Notes: a model not told the origin generated them from the letters alone. 54,586 bases of DNA from Gammaproteobacteria bacterium (GCA_030832825.1 JAURIJ010000016.1:1-54586), one strand, 5' to 3'. Positions 8,095-16,542 are shown, counted from the stretch's first letter. Numbers and translations are program-made.

Positions 8095-9270
8095 TCATTC
8101 CAGGGGCAGGGGCAGCTGCCGGCGCGCGGGATGCAGGGCGTAAGGGGACGCACTTTCCTGCACGCCTCCCAGCGGTTCCAGACGCACCCCCAGGCCGATC
8201 AACCGCACGGCACGGTCGCCGCGCGCGTGGGCCTCGCGGCACAACTGTTCATAGCCGGCGAGGTCCGTCTCCAGCGAGCTGGACTCGATGGTGGTGGACA
8301 CGAAATTGTCGAACTTGAGCTTGAGGTACTTCTTGCTGACCCGGTACTGCGCAAGGGCATTGTGGAGGCGGGCGAGCATCTGGCGATGCAGCTCGGGCAG
8401 TTCGGCCAGCACGGAATCGAGCGAGAGTAAGTCGGCGGGAAAGGTGTTCTCGACACTCAGGGACTTGCGCGTGCGGTCGGTCACCACCGGCCGCTCGTCG
8501 ATGCCGCGGCAAAGCCGGTGCAGGCTGCTGCCGAAGCTGCCGAAGTGCTCGGCCAGGGCGGCCTCGTCGAGGGCGCGCAGGTCCTCGCAGGTGTGGATGC
8601 CCAGGGCATGGAGGCGCGCGGCGGTGACCTTGCCCACGCCGAAGAGCTTCTGCACGGGCAGGGCGCGCACGAAGGCGTCGACCTCATGGGGTTTGACGAC
8701 GAACTGGCCGTCGGGCTTGTTCCAGTCGCTGGCGATCTTGGCGATGAACTTGTTGGGGGCGATGCCGGCCGAGAGCGTGATGCCGACACTCTCGCGCACG
8801 CGCTGCCGGATCTCGCGGGCGATGAGGGTGGCGCTGCCGTGGCAGGCCGTGGTGGCGCTGACATCGAGATAGGCTTCATCCAGTGACAGCGGCTCGATGA
8901 GCTCGGTGTAGTCGCGGAAGATGCGGTGCACCGCCGCCGAGGCTTCGCGGTACTTGTCCATGCGCGGATGAATGACGATCAGCTGCGGGCACTTGCGCAG
9001 CGCGGTGGCCATGGGCATGGCGGAGTGCACGCCATAGCGGCGGGCTTCGTAATTGCAGGTGGCGACGACACCTCGCTGTTCCGGTCGACCGCCCACGGCC
9101 ACGGGCTTGCCGAGCAGTGACGGGTTGTCGCGGGTCTCGATGGAGGCGTAGAAACAGTCGCAGTCGCAGTGAATGATCTTGCGGGGCGACTGAAGTGCAA
9201 AGGGGTCAGGGACACTCGCCTGGATAAGTGCCTCTGACCCCTTTGCAGCGCGGGAGTCGGGTTCGCTCAC
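8095..9270 (-). CDS. dinB: DNA polymerase IV (Y-family translesion polymerase)
   Basis: An error-prone polymerase for damaged templates, 391 residues. Catalytic acids are Asp36 (IIHCDCDCF), and Asp131/Glu132 (SLDEAYLDV). The C-terminus QLPLPLE is a beta-clamp binding motif. The N-terminus is odd: the core (RKIIHCDCD) begins at residue 30, whereas DinB normally starts almost directly with it. The only in-frame start candidate is GTG at 9268-9270, so about 29 extra residues are predicted, and residues 8-25 are encoded by a REP-like palindrome. The GTG lies six bases after the serC stop without a good ribosome site, suggesting coupling to serC translation. Confidence 0.92.
   Translation of the reverse strand: MSEPDSRAAKGSEALIQASVPDPFALQSPRKIIHCDCDCFYASIETRDNPSLLGKPVAVGGRPEQRGVVATCNYEARRYGVHSAMPMATALRKCPQLIVIHPRMDKYREASAAVHRIFRDYTELIEPLSLDEAYLDVSATTACHGSATLIAREIRQRVRESVGITLSAGIAPNKFIAKIASDWNKPDGQFVVKPHEVDAFVRALPVQKLFGVGKVTAARLHALGIHTCEDLRALDEAALAEHFGSFGSSLHRLCRGIDERPVVTDRTRKSLSVENTFPADLLSLDSVLAELPELHRQMLARLHNALAQYRVSKKYLKLKFDNFVSTTIESSSLETDLAGYEQLCREAHARGDRAVRLIGLGVRLEPLGGVQESASPYALHPARRQLPLPLE
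9196..9247. repeat. REP-like imperfect palindrome inside the 5' end of dinB
   Basis: Two perfect 14-base arms, TGCAAAGGGGTCAG (9196-9209) and its reverse complement (9234-9247), continue inwards with a further CACT/AGTG pair around a 10-base loop. Size, G+C pattern and the GGGGTCAG core resemble repetitive extragenic palindromes that RAYT transposases mobilise in gammaproteobacteria. Here it is not extragenic: it is read in frame as part of DinB. No RAYT gene and no second copy were noticed in the window. Confidence 0.65.
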
Positions 9271-9276
9271 CGCGGC

Positions 9277-10365
9277 TCAGCCGTGGCGGCGCTCGAAGTC
9301 CTGCATGAAGTCCACCAGTGCCTGGCAGCCTGCCAGCGGCATGGCGTTGTAGATGGAGGCGCGCATGCCGCCCACCACACGGTGCCCCTTCAGGGCGTAC
9401 AGGCCGCGGGCTTCGGCTTCGCTCAGGAAGGCCTTGTCCAGGGCGCTGTCTGCCAGCGTGAAGGTGATGTTCATCTGCGAGCGGTGGGCTTTCTGGGCCG
9501 CGCCGCGGTAGAAGTCGGTGGCATCGATCGCGTCATAGATCAGCTTCGCCTTCTGCGCATTGATCTTCTCGATCGCCGGCACGCCGCCCTGATCCTTCAG
9601 CCACTTCAACACCAGGTTCATCATGTACACGGCAAAGGTGTTGATGGTGTTGGGCATGGAGTGGTTCTTGGCATAGGTGTCGTAGTTCAGCAGATTCGGG
9701 GTCTGCGGCATGGCGTGGCCGATGAGGTCCTTGCGGATCATCACGGCGGCCATGCCTGACGGGCCGAGGTTCTTCTGCAGGCCGGCGAACACCACGCCGA
9801 ACTTGTTGTAGTCGATCACACGGGACATCAGCTCGGAGGTCATGTCGGCCACCAGCGGGATGTCGCCGGTGTCAGGGAACTCGTTCCAGCGGCTGCCGAA
9901 CAGGGTGTTGTTGCTGGTGATGTGGACATAGGAGGTGTCCGCATCCAGCGTGGACACATCGTAGTCGGGGATGTGATTGAAATTGCTCGCCTCGCTGGTG
10001 GCGACGGTCACGGCCTGGCCGTAACGGGCGGCTTCCTTGCGGGCCAGCACAGTCCAGTGACCGCTCTCGATGAAGGCGGCCTTGTGCGCAGGCTTGAGCG
10101 GCATCAGGTTCAGCGGGATGGCCGCGAACTGCATCTGCGCGCTGCCATGCACGTACAGAATGTCGAAGTTGTCCGGCAGGCCGGCCAGCTCGCGCAGCAG
10201 GTTGTCAGTCTCGGTCAGCAGGGCTTCGAACTCCGCGCTGCGGTGGCTGACTTCGATGACGGACATGCCCAGACCGTTCCAGTCCAGAAACTCGTCTCTG
10301 GCCTTCTCCAGCACGGGCAGTGGCAGCATGGCCGGACCGGCCCCGAAGTTGTATACACGTTTCAT
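9277..10365 (-). CDS. serC: Phosphoserine aminotransferase
   Basis: Transfers an amino group from glutamate to 3-phosphohydroxypyruvate in serine synthesis, and to the analogous intermediate in pyridoxal phosphate synthesis. The 362-residue length is standard. The N-terminus MKRVYNFGAGPAMLP is diagnostic; the PLP-binding lysine is Lys198 in FAGLQKNLGPSG. HITSNNTLFGSRW and the C-terminal GHRVVGGMRASIYNAMP match substrate-binding segments. It lies 49 bases downstream of serA on the same strand, so the two pathway steps are probably cotranscribed. Confidence 0.97.
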   Translation of the reverse strand: MKRVYNFGAGPAMLPLPVLEKARDEFLDWNGLGMSVIEVSHRSAEFEALLTETDNLLRELAGLPDNFDILYVHGSAQMQFAAIPLNLMPLKPAHKAAFIESGHWTVLARKEAARYGQAVTVATSEASNFNHIPDYDVSTLDADTSYVHITSNNTLFGSRWNEFPDTGDIPLVADMTSELMSRVIDYNKFGVVFAGLQKNLGPSGMAAVMIRKDLIGHAMPQTPNLLNYDTYAKNHSMPNTINTFAVYMMNLVLKWLKDQGGVPAIEKINAQKAKLIYDAIDATDFYRGAAQKAHRSQMNITFTLADSALDKAFLSEAEARGLYALKGHRVVGGMRASIYNAMPLAGCQALVDFMQDFERRHG

Positions 10366-10414
10366 GGTGATTTCCTGTTGGCAATGGATGATTCGGTATG
10401 CCGGTGGCGCGCTC

Positions 10415-11593
10415 TCAGAGCACGCTCACCTTGATCACATCCTGGACCGCCGCAATCTCGGCCAGCACCGCATCGGAGGGGCGTGACTCGACGTCGATCA
10501 GGTTGTAGGCAATCTCGTTGCGACTCTTGTTGATCATGTCCACCACGTTGAGGTTCTGGTTGGCAAGAATCGACAGGATCTGGCCCAGCATCTTGGGCAC
10601 GTTCTTGTTGCTGATGGCCAGACGCGTGCCACGGGCGGCGCCAGGCGCGCGGTCGAGCGACACGCTCGGGAAATTCACCGAGTTGCGGATGTTGCCGTTC
10701 TCCAGGAAGTCCATCAGCTGGTCGGCCGCCATGACGGCGCAGTTGTCCTCGGCCTCGTCCGTGCTGGCACCGATGTGCGGCATCAGGATCACGTCGTCGC
10801 GGCCGATCAGTTCCTTGCAGGGGAAGTCGCTGACGTACATGCGCAGGCGCTGCTTGTCGAGGCCGTCGACAATCGCCTGGTTGTCCACGATCTCGTCACG
10901 CGAGAAGTTCAGCAGGCACAGGCCTGGCTTCATGTTGGCCACGGCCGCCGCGTCGATCAGGTTGCGAGTGGATTCGAGCACCGGCAGGTGCAGGCTCACG
11001 AAGTCGGAGTTCACCAGCAGGGCGGTGAGGTTCTCGATCTTGCGCACCTGGTTGGGCAGGCGCCAGGCGGCGTCCACCGACAGCGCGGGGTCATAGCCCA
11101 GCACCTTCATGCCCAGGCCGATGGCCATTTCCGCCACCAGGGAGCCGATGGCACCCAGACCGACGATGCCCAGTGTCTTGCCCGCGATCTCGGAGCCCTT
11201 GAAGCGACTCTTCTCCTGCTCCAGCAACTTGGACATGGCGGCGTTGTCCTGCATCTCGTGCAGGGAATTGACGTAGGCGATGCCCGGCAGGATGCCGCGC
11301 GAGGACAGCAGCAGACCGCACAGCACCAGCTCCTTCACGGCATTGGCATTGGCGCCCGGCGTGTTGAACACGACGATGCCTTTCTCGGTGTAGCTGGCCA
11401 CGGGCACATTGTTCACGCCGGCGCCGGCGCGTGCCACAGCCTTCAGATTCGGATTGGCATCGCTGTCCTGCAGCTTGTGGCTGCGCACGAGGATGGCATC
11501 GGCCTCGCTGATGCCGGCACCCACTTCGTAGCTGCCGCTGAAGCGCACGAGGCCCTTGGGGGAAATCTGGTTGAACGTCTGGATCTTGTACAT
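10415..11593 (-). CDS. serA: D-3-phosphoglycerate dehydrogenase
   Basis: First committed step of serine synthesis, oxidising 3-phosphoglycerate with NAD. The 392-residue protein is the short form: split substrate domain, Rossmann NAD domain with GIVGLGAIG (142-150), catalytic Arg232 (FSRDEIV) and His273 (MPHIGAS), and a C-terminal ACT domain from about 325, which probably senses serine. It lacks the intervening domain of long forms. The ATG begins MYKIQTFNQIS. It precedes serC, and a 294-base spacer separates it from a divergent MBL gene. Confidence 0.97.
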   Translation of the reverse strand: MYKIQTFNQISPKGLVRFSGSYEVGAGISEADAILVRSHKLQDSDANPNLKAVARAGAGVNNVPVASYTEKGIVVFNTPGANANAVKELVLCGLLLSSRGILPGIAYVNSLHEMQDNAAMSKLLEQEKSRFKGSEIAGKTLGIVGLGAIGSLVAEMAIGLGMKVLGYDPALSVDAAWRLPNQVRKIENLTALLVNSDFVSLHLPVLESTRNLIDAAAVANMKPGLCLLNFSRDEIVDNQAIVDGLDKQRLRMYVSDFPCKELIGRDDVILMPHIGASTDEAEDNCAVMAADQLMDFLENGNIRNSVNFPSVSLDRAPGAARGTRLAISNKNVPKMLGQILSILANQNLNVVDMINKSRNEIAYNLIDVESRPSDAVLAEIAAVQDVIKVSVL

Positions 11594-11887
11594 CGTGGTT
11601 ACCTTGAATGCGCTGTGAGCAGCGATCTGGGCACGTATGGAGCGGACAACTTCGTCAAAGCCCTGAGTGTAGCCAGGTGCACGGAGGACAGGAAAAAGGA
11701 TCGATCGAGATACGCGCCGGGGTTTTTAAAGGCGCACTTTATATCCCGAAACCGGCTCGAAAGCCAGCGCCGAACGTGGGTGGCGAGGAGGCCGCGAAGG
11801 TGTCCGGACCCCGTTTCTCGCTCCGTCGCAATCCGGCTATCATGCGTCGCATCGCGGGCGGCAGCCCGTTTGTGCGGAGTGCGGGGG
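11594..11887. other. Divergent intergenic region between serA and the MBL-fold gene
   Basis: No gene was found here. It should hold promoters for both directions. An AT-rich spot near 11720-11750 (GGTTTTTAAAGG and TTTATATC) stands out; read on the minus strand it gives TATAAA-like boxes about 140 bases before serA, which would leave a long leader. No convincing -35 box, riboswitch or attenuator was recognised. Confidence 0.3.
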
Positions 11888-12736
11888 ATGATCGCAGGCA
11901 TGCCAGAGGCGGTGGGAATCGGCAGCGTGCCGGTGCAGCGCCTGCTCGCCCGCAATGCCGGGCCGATGACCGGGCCGGGCACCAACACCTATGCCATAGG
12001 CGCACGCCGCCTGGCGGTGCTCGACCCGGGGCCGGTCGATCCTCAGCACCTGCAAGCCATCCTGGATCTCGCCGGGGAGCGTCCCATCGACTGGATCTTC
12101 GTCACTCACACCCACGGGGATCACTCGCCCGGAACTGCACCACTGCAGGCGCGCACCGGGGCGCAGGTCATCGGCCTGCCCCCGCCGCCTGAAAGTGGCC
12201 AGGACCCGTCCTTCCGCGCCGCGCGGCCCTGCCATGATGGCGAGCGCATCGACTGCGGCGAGTTCAGCATGCGACTGATCCACACCCCGGGGCATGTCTC
12301 CAACCATCTGTGTTTCCTGCTGGAACAGGACGCGCTGCTGTTCACGGGCGACCACATCCTGGATGGCATGACGCCGGTCATCGCGCCACCCGATGGCTGC
12401 ATGCGGCAGTACCTGCAGGCGCTGGAAAGGCTGAAGACCCTGCCCCTGCGGGCGCTGGCCCCGGCGCACGGGCGTGTCATGCACGAGCCGCTGCAGGTCA
12501 TCGAGACTCTGCTGCGCCACCGGGCGCGTCGCGAAAGCAAGCTGCTGAGTGTGCTGGCTGCGCAGTCACAGCCACTCTCCCTGCAGGCGCTGGCTGGCCT
12601 GGTGTACGACGACATCACTCCAGCCCTGCTGCCCCTGGCCTGTCGCACCTTGCAGGCGCATCTGTTGAAGCTGGAGGCCGAAGGCCGGGCACGGCAGGCC
12701 GACGATCTCTGGGCGCGAGGGCCGCATGGGCGCTGA
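11888..12736 (+). CDS. Metallo-beta-lactamase-fold hydrolase with C-terminal winged helix (LACTB2-like)
   Basis: A 282-residue protein. The metal site HxHxDH is THTHGDHS (His74, His76, Asp78, His79), with His136 (TPGHVSNH), Asp155 (TGDHI) and His194 (PAHG) completing the two-metal centre. Residues about 210-280 form a winged-helix domain as in LACTB2. Human LACTB2 is an endoribonuclease, but bacterial relatives are mostly uncharacterised hydrolases, so the substrate is open. The ATG at 11888 begins the recognisable domain; the frame is open for over 1 kb upstream but only antisense to serA. Its end overlaps the next gene by 11 bases, showing tight coupling. Confidence 0.87.
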   Translation: MIAGMPEAVGIGSVPVQRLLARNAGPMTGPGTNTYAIGARRLAVLDPGPVDPQHLQAILDLAGERPIDWIFVTHTHGDHSPGTAPLQARTGAQVIGLPPPPESGQDPSFRAARPCHDGERIDCGEFSMRLIHTPGHVSNHLCFLLEQDALLFTGDHILDGMTPVIAPPDGCMRQYLQALERLKTLPLRALAPAHGRVMHEPLQVIETLLRHRARRESKLLSVLAAQSQPLSLQALAGLVYDDITPALLPLACRTLQAHLLKLEAEGRARQADDLWARGPHGR

Positions 12737-13064
12737 CGCGGGCTGGCATCTGTATCTGATCCGTTGCCGTCGCGGCACCCTCTATGCCGGCATCACCACC
12801 GATGTCGAGCGCCGCTTCGCCGAACATGTGCGAGGTGGCCCGCAGGCCGCGCGTTATCTGCGTGGCAAAGGTCCGCTCGAGCTGGTATACAGGACGGCAG
12901 TCGGGACGCGCGCGCAGGCAAGCGTGCTGGAACACCGGCTGAAGAAGCTGCCGAGAGAGCAGAAATTGCGATTGATTGCAGGCGAGTTGACTATCGCGTC
13001 GCTGGGCTGGGCAGCGACTGACCCGTCGACGCAAGGAGAGGACGACAATGAGCAAGGCCGCTGA
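12726..13064 (+). CDS. GIY-YIG domain protein (UPF0213/YhbQ-like)
   Basis: A 112-residue GIY-YIG nuclease-fold protein. The two strands appear as LYLIRC (Tyr10) and TLYAGIT (Tyr20, Gly22), followed by the conserved arginine in ERRFAEH and the metal-binding glutamate Glu69 in LEHRLKKL. Single-domain members are widespread in bacteria; some cut nicked or abasic DNA, but most are untested. The last 25 residues are low in structure and acidic. It overlaps the upstream MBL gene by 11 bases and the next gene by 17, so all are likely translated from one mRNA. Confidence 0.9.
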   Translation: MGADAGWHLYLIRCRRGTLYAGITTDVERRFAEHVRGGPQAARYLRGKGPLELVYRTAVGTRAQASVLEHRLKKLPREQKLRLIAGELTIASLGWAATDPSTQGEDDNEQGR

Positions 13065-13539
13065 CTGGATGAACCTGTCCGCCAGTATCGCTGTCATCAT
13101 GGGTATCGTGTTCCTGGGGCTGGAGATTCGCCAGAACACCGACATGATGCGCTCCCAGACCAGGGATGCTATTTCCGAGAAGCAGATGATGTTCTCCGAG
13201 TGGGTGGCCACCGAGATCGAACTGGCCAACACCATTGCCAAGGTAAATTCCGGCGAGCCACTCACGCCCGGCGAAGCCACCCAGCATGCCTACTTCCTGG
13301 CGGGTGTCTGGCGCGAGTGGGAGAACTCCCATTACCAGTTCGAGCAGGGGCTGTTCGATCGCGATGAATTCGAGCCGCGCATGAATCGCTGGGTCGCCAC
13401 GATGCGCGTGAAGTCGGTGCGCGACGCCTGGGTGGCCACGCGCATGAACTACTCCCCGTCCTTCCGCTCGGAGGTCGACCGCATCGTGGCGCAGTATTCC
13501 GACTCGGCCGAGGCCATCGGGCCGCAGGCGGCGCGCTGA
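13048..13539 (+). CDS. Uncharacterised protein with one N-terminal membrane helix
   Basis: A 163-residue protein not assigned to a named family. A single hydrophobic helix occupies about residues 8-25, then charged helical sequence (RQNTDMMRSQTRDAISEKQ) and an acidic, tryptophan-rich region (VWREWENSHYQFEQGLFD). The pattern of an N-terminal helix followed by RQNT...RDAI, and later WENxHYQFxxGLxD, resembles a group of small gammaproteobacterial hypothetical proteins I recognise but cannot name. AAGGAG precedes the ATG by nine bases. It overlaps the GIY-YIG gene by 17 bases and shares one base with the start of the next reading frame. Confidence 0.8.
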   Translation: MSKAADWMNLSASIAVIMGIVFLGLEIRQNTDMMRSQTRDAISEKQMMFSEWVATEIELANTIAKVNSGEPLTPGEATQHAYFLAGVWREWENSHYQFEQGLFDRDEFEPRMNRWVATMRVKSVRDAWVATRMNYSPSFRSEVDRIVAQYSDSAEAIGPQAAR

Positions 13540-14486
13540 TGTCGCTTGAACGCATTCCCGTGGGCATCAGCAGCCGTCTGCTGGGCCAGAAAGTCCGCTT
13601 CGACGGCCAGCATCAGCTCGACAGTTACGTGGAGAAGACCCTGGGCCGTTATTTCGAGTTTCGCGCCTTCTGCCCGTAGGTCGCCATCGGTCTGGGCATT
13701 CCCCGTCTTCCCATCCGCCTGATCGCGGTGGGCGAGGGCGTGCGCTGCGTTTCCACCGTGGACGAATCCCTCGACTACACCCGGGCCCTGACGGATTGCG
13801 CCGATGCGCAGTGCGACTGGCACGTGCAGCTGTGCGGCTACATTCTCAAGAAGGCCTCGCCCAGCTGCGGCATGGAGCGGGTGAAGGTCTACGAGACCCA
13901 CATGGCGCGCCGCGATGGCACCGGCATCTACGCCGCCACGCTGATGCGCAACTTCCCGGATCTGCCCGTGGAGGACGAGGGGCGGCTGGGGGATCCGGTG
14001 CTGCGCGAGAATTTCATTCAGCGGGTCTACGTCATGGCGCCCTGGAAGGCGCTGCTCGCCGAGGGGCTGACCGTGGCCGGCCTGGTGAGTTTCCATGCCA
14101 GGCACAAGCTGATTCTCATGTCTCACTGCCCGCAGACCTATCGTGAACTCGGCCCCCTGGTGGCCGGCACCACGCGCGCCAATATTGCCGAGGTGGCGCC
14201 GGTCTATCTGCGCTCGCTCATGGCGGCGCTCAAGCGTCGTGCCACGCGCGGGCGTCATGCCAATGTGTTGCAGCACGTGCTGGGCTATCTGAAAAAGCAT
14301 CTCGGGCCGGACGACAAGGCCGAGATGAGCGAGGCCATCGCGGCCTATAAACAGGCGCAGGTGCCCCTGATCGTGCCCATCACCCTGCTCAATCACTTCT
14401 TCCGCAAGCACCCCAACGACTACATCCGCGATTCCTGGTACATGCGGCCGTATCCTGCTGAATTGAGTCTGCAAAACGATATTTGA
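13539..14486 (+). pseudogene. DUF523-DUF1722 (TudS-like/YbgA-like) gene broken by an in-frame TAG
   Basis: Read through, this frame gives a 315-residue two-domain protein: DUF523 at about 1-150 (IPVGISSRLLGQKVRFDG, then VAIGLGIPRLPIRL and KKASPSCGM) and DUF1722 at about 160-310 (YVMAPWKALLAEGL). DUF523 includes the thiouracil desulfidase TudS, whose [4Fe-4S] cluster uses three cysteines. Here the first (SSC) is Arg, the second is followed by TAG at 13677-13679 where CPE is expected, and the third (PSCG) remains. Frame is unbroken on both sides, so this looks like point decay. A GTG at 13728 could start a shorter product lacking two ligands. Sequencing error is possible but would need to explain two changes. 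Confidence 0.82.
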
Positions 14487-14505
14487 GATCCTGCTGACTG
14501 TTTCT

Positions 14506-14535
14506 TTGTCGCGCGGCGGGCCGCGGGGCTATAAT
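14506..14535 (+). promoter_or_regulatory. Probable sigma-70 promoter of proA
   Basis: TTGTCG (14506-14511), an 18-base spacer and a perfect TATAAT (14530-14535). The predicted start of transcription near 14542 leaves a leader of about 25 bases before the ATG at 14567. The promoter overlaps an earlier in-frame ATG at 14534, which therefore cannot be the start of this transcript. Confidence 0.65.
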
Positions 14536-14566
14536 GCGCCACTTTTTTCATCAGGCGGGAACGGCA

Positions 14567-15853
14567 ATGACAGGCACGACGGCAGCGGCGGCCACCAGCG
14601 ACATCGATCACTACATGACGGCACTCGGTCGTCAGGCGCGCGCAGCTGCACGTGAAACGGCCAGGGCGGGCACCGCGCAGAAGAACGCGGCCCTGCGTGC
14701 CATGGCCGAGGCCGTTGCCGCTCGACGCGAGGACATCGCCCGCGCCAATGCGCAGGACCTGGCCGCCGGACGCGAGAAGGGTCTCGATGCGGCCATGCTC
14801 GATCGGCTCGCCCTGACTCCTGCGCGCATTGACGGCATGATTGAAGGACTGCTGCAGGTGGCGGTCCTGGAAGATCCGGTCGGCGCCATCACCGATCTGC
14901 GCTTTCGTCCGTCCGGCATTCAGGTGGGCAAGATGCGCGTGCCGCTGGGTGTGGTCGGCATCATTTACGAGTCGCGCCCCAATGTCACCTGCGAGGCGGC
15001 GAGTCTCTGCCTCAAGTCGGGCAATGCCGTGATCCTGCGCGGCGGCTCCGAGGCCCTGCATTCCAACCAGGCGCTGGCCCGCTGCATTGGCGAGGGTCTG
15101 CGTGCCGCCGGCATTACGGAACATGCGGTCCAGGTGGTGGCCACAGCGGATCGTGCCGCCGTGGGGCGGCTCATCACGATGCCCGAATTCGTCGACGTGA
15201 TCGTGCCGCGCGGCGGCAAGTCGCTGATCGAGCGCATCAGTGCCGATGCGCGCGTGCCCGTGATCAAGCATCTGGATGGCAACTGCCATGTCTACATCGA
15301 CGACAAGGCCGACATCGACAAGGCGCTGCGCATCGCGATCAATGCCAAGACGCATCGCTATGGCACCTGCAACACCATGGAAACGCTGCTCATCGCCGAG
15401 GGCATCGCCGCACAGGTGTTGCCCGCCCTCGGGGAAGCCTACGCCCGGGCCGGCGTCGAGCTGCGTGGCTGCGAGCGCACCTGCGCCGTGCTGCCTGGGA
15501 TCACGCGCGCGGTGGAGCTGGACTGGATCACGGAATACCTGGCGCCCATCCTCGCCATCAAGGTGGTTGCCGACATGGACGAGGCCATGACTCACATCGC
15601 CCGCTACAGTTCGGCGCACACTGAGGCCATCGTGACGGAAGACTATTCCCGCGCGCAGCGCTTTCTGCGTGAAGTGGATTCCAGTTCCGTGATGGTGAAT
15701 GCCTCGACGCGCTTCGCCGATGGTTTCGAGTACGGCCTTGGTGCAGAGATCGGCATATCCACCGACAAGCTGCACGCCCGCGGACCGGTGGGACTGGAGG
15801 GGCTGACCTCCCAGAAATACATCGTGCTGGGCGATGGCCAGATCAGGGAGTGA
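14567..15853 (+). CDS. proA: Gamma-glutamyl phosphate reductase
   Basis: Second step of proline synthesis: reduces glutamyl-5-phosphate to glutamate semialdehyde with NADPH. The 428-residue length is typical. Aldehyde-dehydrogenase-fold motifs include [25 protein letters not shown] and the catalytic cysteine in [10 protein letters not shown]. The start at 14567 was chosen because a strong promoter's -10 box covers the earlier ATG. It heads a long plus-strand cluster; nadD follows with an ATG just two bases after the stop, an arrangement also found in Pseudomonas. No proB is in the window. Confidence 0.97.
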   Translation: MTGTTAAAATSDIDHYMTALGRQARAAARETARAGTAQKNAALRAMAEAVAARREDIARANAQDLAAGREKGLDAAMLDRLALTPARIDGMIEGLLQVAVLEDPVGAITDLRFRPSGIQVGKMRVPLGVVGIIYESRPNVTCEAASLCLKSGNAVILRGGSEALHSNQALARCIGEGLRAAGITEHAVQVVATADRAAVGRLITMPEFVDVIVPRGGKSLIERISADARVPVIKHLDGNCHVYIDDKADIDKALRIAINAKTHRYGTCNTMETLLIAEGIAAQVLPALGEAYARAGVELRGCERTCAVLPGITRAVELDWITEYLAPILAIKVVADMDEAMTHIARYSSAHTEAIVTEDYSRAQRFLREVDSSSVMVNASTRFADGFEYGLGAEIGISTDKLHARGPVGLEGLTSQKYIVLGDGQIRE

Positions 15854-15854
15854 G

Positions 15855-16529
15855 ATGAGCGCGCTCCGCATCGGGATGCTGGGGGGCATGTTCGATCCCG
15901 TGCATGCCGGGCACCTGCAGCTGGCCCGCGTGGCCCTGGACGAACTCGCGCTGGACGCGCTGCACATGGTGCCCTGTCATCTGCCCAATCATCGCGCCGC
16001 GGCGGCGGCATCGCCGCAGGCGCGACTCGCGATGCTGAGTCTGGCCACGCAAGACGAGCCCCGCATCGTGGTGGATGATCGCGAGTGTCGGCGTCAGGAG
16101 ATTTCCTACACGGTCGACACCTTGGTGTCGCTGCGTGCGGAGTTTCCCGTTGCGGCTCTGGCGCTGGTGCTGGGCGAGGATGCCTTCGCAGGGCTCGAGC
16201 GCTGGCAGCGCTGGACACAGCTGCTCGAACTGGCGCATCTGCTGGTGGTCAGTCGGCCGGGGGTGACGCAGGCATTGTCGCCGACGCTCAGTGATCTGGT
16301 CGACAAGTGCCAGGTCAACACCGCTCAGGCCTTGTTCGAACGCCCCTGCGGCGCCCTGCTGCGCAGCAGGAAAATGCAGATGGACATTTCGTCCACCGCC
16401 GTGCGCGAGGCCCTGCAGGCCCGGCGTGATACCCGCATGCTGTTGCCTGCCTGCGTGCAGGAGTACATCGACGTGCACGGACTCTATACATCCAACGGAG
16501 CGGGCCTTGCCCGTTCCCCGCAACCATGA
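15855..16529 (+). CDS. nadD: Nicotinate-nucleotide adenylyltransferase
   Basis: Adenylates nicotinate mononucleotide in NAD synthesis. The 224-residue protein has the nucleotidyl-transferase motif GGMFDPVHAGHLQ near the N-terminus and the second motif ISSTAVREAL near the C-terminus. The ATG starts one base after the proA stop with GGGAG upstream, so translation is coupled. It is followed by rsfS after 13 bases; this nadD-rsfS-rlmH order is strongly conserved in gammaproteobacteria. Confidence 0.96.
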   Translation: MSALRIGMLGGMFDPVHAGHLQLARVALDELALDALHMVPCHLPNHRAAAAASPQARLAMLSLATQDEPRIVVDDRECRRQEISYTVDTLVSLRAEFPVAALALVLGEDAFAGLERWQRWTQLLELAHLLVVSRPGVTQALSPTLSDLVDKCQVNTAQALFERPCGALLRSRKMQMDISSTAVREALQARRDTRMLLPACVQEYIDVHGLYTSNGAGLARSPQP

Positions 16530-16542
16530 GGAATGACCCGGT

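Noticed and set aside
10775-11887. Upstream extension of the MBL gene by 371 codons
   Set aside because: This part is antisense to serA and lacks family similarity; the MBL fold starts near 11888.
13677-13679. TAG as pyrrolysine or a programmed readthrough codon
   Set aside because: No reason to expect pyrrolysine here; the family has Glu at that position and a cluster cysteine is also lost, so nonsense decay is simpler.
14534-14566. ATG at 14534 as start of proA
   Set aside because: It lies inside the TATAAT box of the predicted promoter.
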